The notes beneath the pieces are model-generated. The model was not told where the DNA came from and searched no databases. It saw only the letters and a list, made by a program, of their open reading frames with translations. Both the position numbers and the translations under genes were made by a program. 64,000 bases of DNA, from positions 727,501 to 791,500 of the forward strand of contig NZ_JAYKZX010000001.1 in assembly GCF_035989265.1 (NCBI RefSeq), read 5' to 3'. Source of the DNA: Sphingobium sp. HWE2-09 (GTDB lineage: Bacteria > Pseudomonadota > Alphaproteobacteria > Sphingomonadales > Sphingomonadaceae). Position 1 is the first letter of the stretch; each line of letters begins with the position of its first letter. Shown one piece after another: positions 8,328 to 17,582 of the stretch.

Positions 8328-9623
8328 ATGACCGACATCAGGCACAGGCTGGACGAAGCCCCGATGGGTCGGCTTCAGATCGCGGCGATCATCCTGTGCA
8401 TCCTGCTTAACGCGCTCGACGGGTTCGACGTGCTGGCGATCAGCTTCGCCTCGCCCGGCATCGCCAAGGAATGGGGGATCGATCGCGCCGCGCTCGGCCT
8501 CGTCCTGTCGATGGAGCTGATCGGCATGGCCGTCGGCTCGGTCCTGCTCGGCAACCTTGCCGATCGCATCGGCCGCCGCCCGACCATCTTGGGCTGCCTC
8601 ATCGTCATGGCCGCTGGCATGGCGGGCGCGACCCAGGCCTGGGACGTGGTGTCGCTGTCCGTCATCCGCCTGCTCACCGGCCTTGGCATCGGCGGGATGC
8701 TCGCCTGCACCAACGCCATGGTCGCCGAACTGTCCAACGCCCGGTCGCGCAGCCTGGCCGTCGCGATCATGGCGGCGGGCTATCCGGTCGGCGCGATCCT
8801 GGGCGGATCGGTCGCCTCGCAACTGCTGGTCGCGGGCGACTGGCGCGACATCTTCCTGTTCGGCGGGATCGTCACCGCCCTCTTCCTGCCCATAGCGCTC
8901 TGGCTGCTGCCCGAATCGATCGGCTTCCTGCTGCAAAAACGGCCGCACGGCGCATTGGCGCGGATCAACCGCCTGCTCGCCCGCATGGGCCACGCCCCGG
9001 CCGACGCTCTTCCCCCGCCCGATCCCACCGCGACCAAGGCATCTTTCGCCTCCCTCTTCGCGCCCGGCCTGGCGCGCACCACCATTTTCCTGACGCTCGC
9101 CTATTTCTGTCATATCATGACCTTCTACTTCATCCTGAAATGGGTGCCCAAGATCGTCGTGGACATGGGCTTTGCCCCGTCAGCCGCAGGCGGCGTGCTG
9201 GTCTGGGCCAATGTCGGCGGCCTTATCGGCTCGCTGCTGTTGGGCGCGCTTAGCTGGCGGCTGCCGGTGCGCGGCCTGGTGATGATCGCCATGGTCGCCT
9301 CCACCGTCATGGTGACGATCTTCGGTCAGGGGCAGACGACGCTCGGCGGCCTCAGCCTGATCGCCGCCGCCGCAGGCTTCTGCACCAATGGCGCCGTCGT
9401 CGGCCTCTATGCGCTGGTCGCCCAATCCTTCCCCACCGCCGTGCGCGCGGGCGGGACCGGCATCGTCATCGGCATCGGCCGGGGCGGCGCTGCTTTGGGG
9501 CCGATCCTCGCGGGCTTCCTGTTCAGCCTGAATTTCGGCCTGCAACAGGTCGCCATCGTCATGGCGCTGGGATCGCTGGTCGGCGCGGTCCTGCTGGCGA
9601 TGCTGCGCCCCCGCCCCGCCTGA
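8328..9623 (+). CDS. MFS aromatic acid:H+ symporter (PcaK/AAHS type)
   Basis: An inner-membrane transporter of 431 residues with about 12 hydrophobic segments. The signature NALDGFDVLAISFASPGI in TM1 and GNLADRIGRRPTIL in the loop between TM2 and TM3 are typical of the aromatic acid:H+ symporter family (PcaK, VanK, BenK). Given its place after vdh-ferB and before the PobR-like regulator, likely substrates are 4-hydroxybenzoate, protocatechuate or hydroxycinnamates. The ATG at 8328 starts the family-like sequence (MTDIRHRLDEAPMGRLQ); the much longer open frame that runs in from 7464 is an artefact of high GC content and overlaps the DUF3237 gene. Confidence 0.9.
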   Translation: MTDIRHRLDEAPMGRLQIAAIILCILLNALDGFDVLAISFASPGIAKEWGIDRAALGLVLSMELIGMAVGSVLLGNLADRIGRRPTILGCLIVMAAGMAGATQAWDVVSLSVIRLLTGLGIGGMLACTNAMVAELSNARSRSLAVAIMAAGYPVGAILGGSVASQLLVAGDWRDIFLFGGIVTALFLPIALWLLPESIGFLLQKRPHGALARINRLLARMGHAPADALPPPDPTATKASFASLFAPGLARTTIFLTLAYFCHIMTFYFILKWVPKIVVDMGFAPSAAGGVLVWANVGGLIGSLLLGALSWRLPVRGLVMIAMVASTVMVTIFGQGQTTLGGLSLIAAAAGFCTNGAVVGLYALVAQSFPTAVRAGGTGIVIGIGRGGAALGPILAGFLFSLNFGLQQVAIVMALGSLVGAVLLAMLRPRPA

Positions 9624-9667
9624 CGGCTTGCGAACAGGCCGGGCCGGGCGCATATGGACGATCCATC

Positions 9668-10540
9668 ATGTCGACCACGCCCGTCCCCAGCTTCTATCTC
9701 TATGGTGAGCCGCAGCGCAGCGTGGCGGAAGGCTTCGTGCATGTCGAAAGCCTGGACGATCGATCCCGCCCCAGCGAATGGACGATCCGCCCGCATGTTC
9801 ATCGCGATCTCAACCATGTCATCCTGATCGGCGAAGGCGGCGGCGCGATGCAGGCCGAAGCGTCGCAGGTTAGCTTCGACGCCCCCTGCCTACTGCTGAT
9901 CCCGGCGGGCATCGTCCATGGCTTCACCTGGCACAGCGAATCCAGCGGCCATGTCACCACCATCGCCGACGCCTATCTGCGCCACCTCACCGCCCGCGAC
10001 GCCGATCTGACGCCGCTCTTCGCCCGCCCCCATGCCGTCGCCCTTCCCCCGGCCGAAGGTGCCACGGCCCAGACGATCATCGCCCGCATGGCGCAGGAAC
10101 TGGGCTGGTCCGGCCCCGGCCAGCGCGCCGCCGTCGAATCCGCGCTCCTGTCGCTGATGGTCCTCGCCCTGCGCCACGCCACACTCGCGCAGGCGGCACA
10201 GCCCGGCACCGCCCGCCAGGCCGCGCTCGTCGCGCGCCTGCGCGAACGGATCGAGCAGCGCTTCCGCCAGCGCGAACCGGTATCGGTCCACGCCCGCGCG
10301 CTGGGCACCAGCCTCACCGCGCTGCGCCACGCCTGCGCCCGCGTCGCGGGCACCTCGCCCGCGCAGATGCTGGACGACCGCGCCCTGCTGGAGGCACGTC
10401 GGCTGCTTCTCTATTCCCAGCTTTCGGTGGCGGAGATCGCCTATGCCATCGGCTTCGAAGACCCCGCCTATTTCTCGCGCTTCTTCACCCGCCATATCGG
10501 CCAGCCGCCCCGCGCCTATCGCGCCGCGCGGACAGGTTGA
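9668..10540 (+). CDS. pobR: AraC-family regulator, PobR-like
   Basis: 290 residues with an N-terminal cupin-like sensor domain (WTIRPHVHRDLNHVILIGEGGG, then PCLLLIPAGIVHGFTW) and a C-terminal AraC double helix-turn-helix (about residues 190-285; LSVAEIAYAIGFEDPAYFSRFF, then GQPPRAYR). This architecture matches the alphaproteobacterial AraC-type PobR that activates pobA in response to 4-hydroxybenzoate. pobA itself is 7.7 kb away on the opposite strand, so control would be in trans; it may also control the symporter just upstream (44 bp). The PobR name rests on family resemblance and context. Confidence 0.78.
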   Translation: MSTTPVPSFYLYGEPQRSVAEGFVHVESLDDRSRPSEWTIRPHVHRDLNHVILIGEGGGAMQAEASQVSFDAPCLLLIPAGIVHGFTWHSESSGHVTTIADAYLRHLTARDADLTPLFARPHAVALPPAEGATAQTIIARMAQELGWSGPGQRAAVESALLSLMVLALRHATLAQAAQPGTARQAALVARLRERIEQRFRQREPVSVHARALGTSLTALRHACARVAGTSPAQMLDDRALLEARRLLLYSQLSVAEIAYAIGFEDPAYFSRFFTRHIGQPPRAYRAARTG

Positions 10541-10571
10541 CGGCACGCCCGCTGCCCCTACATAGCCAGCC

Positions 10572-10799
10572 ATGACAGCCGACACGCTAACCGACCTGCT
10601 GGTGGCCCGCCTGGTCCGCGACCATGGCAAGAGCAAGCATCACTGGCGCAAGGTGGTCGGCAAGCTGCGTCTTTACAGCCGCACCACCCACCCGCATTGC
10701 AACTGGAACGCCATGCCGACCGGCAGCGTCCAGGACGTCGCCCTGATCGAAAGCCTGCTGGACGACCTGCGCATGGCGCATCCGCTGCTGAGCGCGTGA
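10572..10799 (+). CDS. small conserved-type hypothetical protein (75 aa)
   Basis: A basic then acidic 75-residue protein (MTADTLTDLLVARLVRDHGKSKHHWRKVVGKLRLYS, then TGSVQDVALIESLLDDLRMAHPLLSA). I do not recognise it. No signal peptide or membrane segment is visible. It begins 32 bp after pobR on the same strand and ends just before a palindromic intergenic repeat. Codon use looks like that of the surrounding genes, and the composition (lysine/histidine cluster, amphipathic C-terminal helix) argues for a real protein, but no function can be given. Confidence 0.55.
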   Translation: MTADTLTDLLVARLVRDHGKSKHHWRKVVGKLRLYSRTTHPHCNWNAMPTGSVQDVALIESLLDDLRMAHPLLSA

Positions 10800-10820
10800 C
10801 TTAGGCGGTAGGGCATAAAC

Positions 10821-10888
10821 TGTTCCCCGGCGAAGGCCGGGGTCCAGTTGCCGCGTCCGAACTGGACCCCGGCCTTCGCCGGGGAACA
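10821..10888. repeat. palindromic intergenic repeat, copy 1
   Basis: Outer arms TGTTCCCCGGCGAAGGCCGG and its complement enclose a second inverted pair (TCCAGTT / AACTGGA), giving a long near-perfect hairpin. It lies between the convergent 75-aa gene and ligC. It has the same layout as copies 2-8 elsewhere in the window: terminal TTCCC..GGGAA arms and an inner CCAGTT-type core. Confidence 0.8.
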
Positions 10889-10964
10889 CCCACAGACACA
10901 AACAAAAAGGGCGCAGCGAAAATATCCGCCACGCCCTTCCATGCGACCCCGAAGGGATTCCCGA

Positions 10965-11906
10965 TCAACCCGCCAGCTGCGTTTCCAGTTCGCCCAGCAC
11001 GCGATAGCAATCGAACACCTTGGCGACGCTCGAATTGGGATCGCGGCCTTCGCGGATGGCGCTGATGAACTCGCGGTCCTGCAATTCGATGCCGTTCATC
11101 GACACGGCAACCTGGCTCACGTCGATCGCCTCTTCCTTGCCGTTCACCAGATCGTCGTAGCGCGCGATATAGGTGTCGGTATCGCCGATGTAGCGGAAAA
11201 AGGTGCCGAGCGGCCCGTCATTGTTGAACGACAGCGACAGGGTACAGATCGCGCCCGTCTCGCTCTTCAACTGGATCGACATGTCCATGGCGATGCCCAG
11301 GTCCGGATGGATCGGTCCCTGCAGCGCATGGGCCGACACGATCTTGCCCGCCTGATAGGCGAACAGATCGACCGTGTGCGCGGCATGGTGCCACAGCAGA
11401 TGATCGGTCCAGGACCGCGGCTCCCCCTTCGCATTGATATTCTTGCGACGGAAGAAATAGGTCTGCACGTCCATTTGGCTAACGTTGAATTCGCCCGCCT
11501 TGATGCGGTTGTGGACGAACTGGTGCGACGGGTTGAAGCGGCGGGTATGGCCGACCATGCAGGTCAGGCCGGTTTCCTTCTGCTTCGCGAGCACCGCTTG
11601 CGCGTCCGCCCAGCTATCGGCCAGCGGAATCTCCACCTCGACATGTTTGCCCGCGTCCATGCAGGCGATCGCCTGGGCCGCATGCATTTGCGTCGGCGTA
11701 CACAGGATCACCGCGTCCACGTCATCGCGCGCCAGCATTTCGTTGAGGTCCGTCGTCACATGGCCGATGCCATATTTCTCCGCGACCTTCTTGGTGGCTT
11801 CCAATTCACGGCCGATGATCGACGTGACGGTCACGCCATCGATATTCTTGAGGCCATCAAGATGCTTTTCGCCAAAGGCACCAGCGCCAGCCAGGGCAAT
11901 ACGCAT
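10965..11906 (-). CDS. ligC: 4-carboxy-2-hydroxymuconate-6-semialdehyde (CHMS) dehydrogenase
   Basis: NAD(P)+-dependent Gfo/Idh/MocA-fold enzyme of 313 residues (LigC is about 315) that oxidises CHMS, as its hemiacetal, to 2-pyrone-4,6-dicarboxylate. It begins MRIALAGAGAFGEKHLDGLKNIDG with the Rossmann motif and contains the strongly LigC-like blocks VDAVILCTPTQMHAAQAI, GKHVEVEIPLADSWADA, and PRSWTDHLLWHHAAHTVDL carrying the catalytic-region His residues. An AAGGAG 7 nt upstream of the ATG at 11906 decides the start over the ATG at 11924. It is the last gene of the ligJ-ligA-ligB-ligC series, separated from ligB by 177 bp containing two hairpins. Confidence 0.96.
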   Translation of the reverse strand: MRIALAGAGAFGEKHLDGLKNIDGVTVTSIIGRELEATKKVAEKYGIGHVTTDLNEMLARDDVDAVILCTPTQMHAAQAIACMDAGKHVEVEIPLADSWADAQAVLAKQKETGLTCMVGHTRRFNPSHQFVHNRIKAGEFNVSQMDVQTYFFRRKNINAKGEPRSWTDHLLWHHAAHTVDLFAYQAGKIVSAHALQGPIHPDLGIAMDMSIQLKSETGAICTLSLSFNNDGPLGTFFRYIGDTDTYIARYDDLVNGKEEAIDVSQVAVSMNGIELQDREFISAIREGRDPNSSVAKVFDCYRVLGELETQLAG

Positions 11907-11947
11907 AAAAAACTCCTTATTCATCTCCCCTGCCTTTCAAGGGAGGG

Positions 11948-12006
11948 TTGAACAGAGGCACGTGACTCTGTTCAAGGGTGGGTGCGAGCGAAGCGAGCTT
12001 GCACCC
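11948..12006 (-). other. two hairpins in the ligB-ligC spacer
   Basis: Two inverted repeats lie back to back. One has perfect 10-bp arms (TTGAACAGAG at 11948-11957 and its complement at 11966-11975). The other is a 10-bp stem with one mismatch (GGGTGCGAGC at 11980-11989 and GCTTGCACCC at 11997-12006). Neither is followed by a T-tract in the ligB to ligC direction. They are likely RNA processing or stability elements, or part of a dispersed repeat, in the 177-bp gap between two genes of one pathway. Confidence 0.5.
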
Positions 12007-12083
12007 ATCTTGAACGCAGAAGCGACTGCTGACACACTCGCTCCACGCCACCCTGTCCGTTCAATGGAGAGGGCGAAATATCT

Positions 12084-13398
<1,315 letters not shown>

Positions 13399-13402
<4 letters not shown>

Positions 13403-14424
13403 AGTCCCCTCTCCTTCAATCGGGCGTCGAGGCGCGGGAAGACGCGGCGGGCATTGCCCGCGAAGATCGCGGCGCGCTCTTCATCGCTAATCTCCAACGC
13501 ATCAACATAGCGTTTGGTGTCGTCGAAATAATGGCCGGTCGTGGGGTCGATGCCGCGCACCGCGCCGACCATTTCCGACCCGAACAGGATGTTCTTATTC
13601 TCGATCACGTCGGCCAGCAGGTCCACGCCCGGCTGGTGATAGACGCAGGTGTCGAAGAAGATGTTGTTCATCAGATGCGTCGACAGGTCGGGCTTCTTGA
13701 GCATGTCGGCGAGGCCGCGATAACGCCCCCAATGATAGGGCACCGCGCCGCCGCCATGCGGAATGATGAAGCGCAGCGTCGGGAAATCCTTGAACAGATC
13801 GCCTTCCAGCAACTGCATGAACGCAATCGTGTCGGCCGCAATATAATAGCCCCCCGTCGCGTGCATCGCCGGATTGCAGCTGCCCGACACATGGATCATC
13901 GCCGGCACGTCCAGCTCGACCATCTTCTCGTAGAAGGGATACCAGTAACGGTCGGTCAGCGGCGGATGGGTAAAATGCCCGCCGCCCGGATCGGGATTGA
14001 GGTTGCAGCCGATAAAGCCCAGTTCAGTGACGCAACGCTCCAGTTCCGCGATGCTGTTGCTCATGTCCGCCTTGGGCGACTGCGGCAACATGCACACGCC
14101 GACAAAGGTTTCGGGGAACATCGCCACCACCCGCGCGATCAAATCGTTGCAGCGGATCGCCCATTCCTTCGCCATCGCTTCATCACCGACATGCGGTGCC
14201 ATCGCCGACGCGCGCGGCGAAAAGATGGTAAGGTCCGCGCCGCGCTCCTTGATCAGGCGCAACTGGTTCGCCTCGATCGTCTCGCGAATTTCCGCGTCGC
14301 TAATCTCGGGATAGGGCGGGCACGGCGTCCCGGCCTTGAACGCGGCCTTCTGCTCCTCGCGCCAGGCGTCATGCCCCTTGGGCAGGACGGTATAATGACC
14401 ATGGCAATCGATAATCAGGCTCAT
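13399..14424 (-). CDS. ligJ: 4-oxalomesaconate hydratase
   Basis: Amidohydrolase-superfamily, zinc-dependent hydratase of 341 residues, the known LigJ length. It adds water to 4-oxalomesaconate to give 4-carboxy-4-hydroxy-2-oxoadipate (CHA). The metal motif DCHGHYT is at residues 6-12, a further His lies in AMIHVSGSCNPAMHATGG, and the acidic ligand region is NILFGSEMVGAVRGIDP. ICNL-type pieces such as GFIGCNLNPDPGGGHFTHPPLTD distinguish it from LigI, which is also present in this window. It is the first gene of the overlapped ligJAB group. Confidence 0.95.
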
Positions 14425-14469
14425 CCGCTCTTGTCTCCAACTATCCTATCCGACCCGCCCCCATTATCC

Positions 14470-14535
14470 GTGCTCCCGCGAAGGCGGGAGCCCAGTTCAG
14501 ACGGCGGGCCTAGGCTCCCGCCTTCGCGGGAGCAC
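14470..14535. repeat. palindromic intergenic repeat, copy 2
   Basis: Outer arms GTGCTCCCGCGAAGGCGGGAG and complement, with an inner CCCAGTTCAGACGG core; it lies between ligJ and the DUF1932 gene, both on the minus strand. The replacement of TT by CT in the arms (TGCTCCC instead of TGTTCCC) is matched on the other arm, a compensated pair. Confidence 0.85.
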
Positions 14536-14541
14536 AACACT

Positions 14542-15414
14542 CTATTGCGCAACCTCGCGCGCCGCCGGGAAGCCATCGGAAGCAATCACCCCGATCTTCC
14601 CCTCCAGCCCGTCCGGCGGCACCTTCACCCCCAGAGCACCGATCGCCGCCTGCCGCGCCACCGTGCCGCGCGTCATCGCAGCGCCGGTGCCGAGGCCATC
14701 CAACGTTTTGACCACTTCCTCCATCTCGGCGGCGCGGCGGGTGCCGTGCACCAGCATCCGGTCTAGATTATAGTCCGCCCGCACGCCCCAGGGCTTCGCC
14801 TTCTCGCTCGCATCCAGCGACGCCAGCACCTCGTCCAGCACGTCCGCAGCGTCCGCCGCCAGCACGCATTCGGCGGTCAGCGCCTCGATCCCTTTGACCA
14901 TCACCGACCGGATCATCTTGATCGAGGACGCCCGCCCCACATCCGCGCCCACGACACGCGTCCTGGCAAAGCCCAACACCCGCAACCGTGCCTCTGCGTC
15001 CGCCGCCCGCGTCCCGCTCAGCAGCAACGGCACATCCAGCCCCGCCGGATCGACCGGCGCCATCACCGCGACATCGACATAATGGCCGCCCGCCGCCTCG
15101 ATCAGCGCCGCCGCCGCCTGCTTGGTCTGCGGCGCGACGCTGTTCATGTCGCAGAAGATCGCACCCGCAGGCAGCAACGCCGCCACATCGCGCGCCACGA
15201 TAAGCGCCTGGTCCGCCGTCACCAGCGACGCAACCAGCGCGCCGCCCCGTACCGCATCGCCCAGCGCGTCGCTGCGCCCAACGCCCAGTTGCGCCATGAC
15301 GGCACCCCGCGCCGGATCGCGATCATAGGCGCACGCGCGCGCACGCCAGTCCCCCGCCGCCGCGAACGTGCTGCCCGCCTCGCCAAATCCGATCAGGATG
15401 ATATCGGTCGTCAT
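14542..15414 (-). CDS. NAD(P)-binding 6PGDH/HIBADH-like dehydrogenase with DUF1932 domain
   Basis: 290 residues. The N-terminal Rossmann domain has IILIGFGEAGSTFAAAG at the start (a GxGxxG variant), and the C-terminal helical DUF1932 domain contains the presumed catalytic Lys in RASSIKMIRSVMVKGIEAL. The family reduces or oxidises beta-hydroxy acids; the substrate of DUF1932 members is not established. It is upstream of ligJ on the same strand, inside the protocatechuate 4,5-cleavage block, and only 87 bp from the LysR gene, so it is probably co-expressed. A role on a CHA-, oxaloacetate- or gallate-type intermediate is inference. The start at 15414 (MTTDIILIGFG) avoids a non-conserved Arg-rich extension. 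Confidence 0.85.
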   Translation of the reverse strand: MTTDIILIGFGEAGSTFAAAGDWRARACAYDRDPARGAVMAQLGVGRSDALGDAVRGGALVASLVTADQALIVARDVAALLPAGAIFCDMNSVAPQTKQAAAALIEAAGGHYVDVAVMAPVDPAGLDVPLLLSGTRAADAEARLRVLGFARTRVVGADVGRASSIKMIRSVMVKGIEALTAECVLAADAADVLDEVLASLDASEKAKPWGVRADYNLDRMLVHGTRRAAEMEEVVKTLDGLGTGAAMTRGTVARQAAIGALGVKVPPDGLEGKIGVIASDGFPAAREVAQ

Positions 15415-15500
15415 GCCCGAAAACCTGCCTGCCCGGCCGCGCCACCGCAAATCGGAACAGGCACAGGGTCATTAGCTGGCGCTAAACATAGCTTTGCACC

Positions 15501-16646
15501 TTAGCCCTGAGATACCGCTGCCAGATCGGCCATGAACTCCGCCTGCACGCTGGTCGGCCGCCAGGATGCGCGTGTGGTGACGCCGATGGATCGGCTGGCG
15601 GGCGTGACCGGCGTGTCGATCCGGCACAGCCACCGCGCTTCCAGTTCCACCGTCACCTGGTCCGGCGACAATAATGTCAGGAAATCATTGTCGATCAGCA
15701 ATTGCCGGATCGTCATGACCGATCCCGACTCGATCGGCACGACCGGCAAAGCGATGCCCTGATCGCTGAACAAAGCCTCCCAGCTTTCGCGCAGCGGCGC
15801 GCCCGATGCCGCGATGATCCACGGATAGCGCGCCAGGTCCGCCATGCTGGGCTGCGTGTCCGCCAGCGGATGCCCCGCCCGCGCGATCACCACCGGCCGA
15901 TCGTCGAACAAAGCCGCCTGCTCGAAATCCGCCTCCAGCAAGGGCTGGCGCAGCGCCCCCACCATCATGTCGATCGCCCCGTTGCGCAACGGCTCGACCA
16001 GTTCGGTGCGCGACCCTTCCAATATGGTGATCCGCACCCCCGGCCGCCGCCGCAGGAAGCGCGACACCGCCGCGGGCAACACCCGCGCCCGCGACAGCGG
16101 CATCGCGCCGATCAAGATGCTGCGCGTCTCATGGCCTTTCAGCGCCGCCAGTTCCGCCAGCGCCGCCACCAGTTCCACCCGCGCCAGGCGGAACGCGCGC
16201 GCCATCCGCACCCCCGCCTCGGTCAGCATCACCACCTTGCCCCGCCGTCGCACCAATGGCCGCCGCAGCGACAGCCCCAGATCATTGACCGCCCGATGCA
16301 GCGAGGGAATGGACAGGCCCGTCAGCGCGCTCGCCGCCGGATAACTGCCCGCATCCGCCAGCGCGATCAGCGCGCGAAACCGCGCCATCGTCACATGCGG
16401 GCTGGCGATATGGTCCAGCGCCGCGCGAAAGCGCGGCACCAGCAGCGCGCCCGCATCGGTCACCGTCATCCCGTCATGCCGCCGGTCGAACAATGGCACA
16501 TCCAGCATCGCTTCGAACCGCGCCAGCGCCTGGGTTATCGCAGGCTGCGTCAGGCTGACCGCCGCCGCCGCCGCATTCATCGTCCCCCGCTCGGCGATTT
16601 CCACGGTCGCGCGCAAATGACGCAGGTTGATCTCGGTCCAGTCCAC
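15501..16646 (-). CDS. ligR: LysR-type regulator with two N-terminal HTH domains (LigR-like)
   Basis: 381 residues, about 80 longer than a usual LysR regulator (around 300). The extra length is a second winged helix-turn-helix: HTH 1 spans roughly residues 6-65 (TMNAAAAAVSLTQPAITQAL, then PLFDRR..MTVTDAG) and HTH 2 roughly 88-145 (SYPAASALTGLSIPSLHRAV, then PLVRRR..VMLTEAG). A LysR substrate-binding domain follows from about residue 165. The start is GTG at 16646; no better in-frame start is seen. It is divergent from ligK-ligU-ligI and upstream of the DUF1932-ligJAB genes, the position of LigR, the activator of the 4,5-cleavage genes in Sphingobium. The ligR name rests on this context. Confidence 0.8.
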   Translation of the reverse strand: MDWTEINLRHLRATVEIAERGTMNAAAAAVSLTQPAITQALARFEAMLDVPLFDRRHDGMTVTDAGALLVPRFRAALDHIASPHVTMARFRALIALADAGSYPAASALTGLSIPSLHRAVNDLGLSLRRPLVRRRGKVVMLTEAGVRMARAFRLARVELVAALAELAALKGHETRSILIGAMPLSRARVLPAAVSRFLRRRPGVRITILEGSRTELVEPLRNGAIDMMVGALRQPLLEADFEQAALFDDRPVVIARAGHPLADTQPSMADLARYPWIIAASGAPLRESWEALFSDQGIALPVVPIESGSVMTIRQLLIDNDFLTLLSPDQVTVELEARWLCRIDTPVTPASRSIGVTTRASWRPTSVQAEFMADLAAVSQG

Positions 16647-16656
16647 AATGCCATAT

Positions 16657-16670
16657 TTAGTGAAAACTAA
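16657..16670. promoter_or_regulatory. inverted repeat, probable LysR binding site
   Basis: TTAGT-GAAA-ACTAA is a perfect 5-bp inverted repeat with the T-N11-A spacing common for LysR regulators. It lies 10 bp upstream of the ligR GTG and about 120 bp upstream of ligK, in the divergent promoter region. Confidence 0.55.
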
Positions 16671-16790
16671 TGGCTTGGCCAGATTTCCTTTTTGCCCTTT
16701 TCGCGTGAAGGGTCCAGCCAGCAGCCTGTCCCGCGCCGCCCGACCATCCGCTTGGTCCGTGCGCCGCCGTCATCAAGGAGTAAGGTCAGC

Positions 16791-17465
16791 ATGTCCGGCA
16801 TCGTCGTCCAGAATATCGAACGGGCGGACCTTTCCGTCGTCGACGGCCTCGCCCAATGCGGCGTCGCCACCGTGCATGAGGCGCAGGGCCGCACCGGCCT
16901 GCTCGCATCCTATATGCGTCCCATCTACACCGGCGCCCGCATCGCCGGTAACGCCGTCACCATCTCCGCCGCGCCCGGCGACAATTGGATGATCCATGTC
17001 GCGATCGAACAGCTGAAAGAAGGTGACGTCCTCCTCCTCGCCCCCTCCAGCCCCTGCACCGACGGCTATTTCGGCGACCTGCTTGCCACCTCGGCGCAGG
17101 CGCGCGGCTGCCGCGGCCTCATCATCGACGCGGGCGTGCGCGACGTGCGCGACCTGACGCAGATGCACTTCCCCGTCTGGTCGAAAGCGGTTCATGCCCA
17201 GGGCACGGTCAAGAACACGATCGGATCGGTCAACGTCCCCGTTGTCTGCGCCAATGCGCTGGTCAATCCGGGCGACGTGGTGATCGCCGACGATGACGGC
17301 GTCTGCATCGTCCCTCGCGCCGACGCCGCTGCGGTCCTTGAAAAGGCGCAGGCCCGCGAAGCCGCCGAAGAAGCCAAGCGCGTCCGCCTGGCCGCAGGCG
17401 AACTCGGCCTCGACATCTACAATATGCGCCCGCGCCTCGCAGAAATGGGCCTGAAATATATCTGA
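16791..17465 (+). CDS. ligK: 4-carboxy-4-hydroxy-2-oxoadipate (CHA) aldolase
   Basis: 224 residues of the RraA-like class II (metal-dependent) aldolase family (LigK/ProA). It splits CHA into pyruvate and oxaloacetate, the last step of the pathway, and members also decarboxylate oxaloacetate. Diagnostic blocks are [48 protein letters not shown] (the Arg/Asp of the catalytic site) and [13 protein letters not shown]. The ATG at 16791 has AAGGAG about 10 nt upstream; the 33-residue longer frame lacks homology and a ribosome site. It opens the ligK-ligU-ligI series, divergent from the LysR regulator. Confidence 0.95.
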   Translation: MSGIVVQNIERADLSVVDGLAQCGVATVHEAQGRTGLLASYMRPIYTGARIAGNAVTISAAPGDNWMIHVAIEQLKEGDVLLLAPSSPCTDGYFGDLLATSAQARGCRGLIIDAGVRDVRDLTQMHFPVWSKAVHAQGTVKNTIGSVNVPVVCANALVNPGDVVIADDDGVCIVPRADAAAVLEKAQAREAAEEAKRVRLAAGELGLDIYNMRPRLAEMGLKYI

Positions 17466-17471
17466 TCACCG

Positions 17472-17556
17472 GTGTTCCCGCGCAGGCGGGAACCCAGTTC
17501 CGCCGTCGCCCGATTGATCCACCGTCTGAACTAGGTTCCCGCCTTCGCGGGAACAC
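17472..17556. repeat. palindromic intergenic repeat, copy 3 (long variant)
   Basis: Arms GTGTTCCCGCGCAGGCGGGA and GGTTCCCGCCTTCGCGGGA..AC flank a longer centre (about 35 bp, with CCCAGTTCCGCCGTCGCC and CCGTCTGAACTAGG), so this copy is about 20 bp longer than the others. It lies between ligK and ligU within one transcription direction and may cap or stabilise the ligK message. Confidence 0.82.
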
Positions 17557-17582
17557 GGGAAGGATGGAACCGGAGTTTCCCT

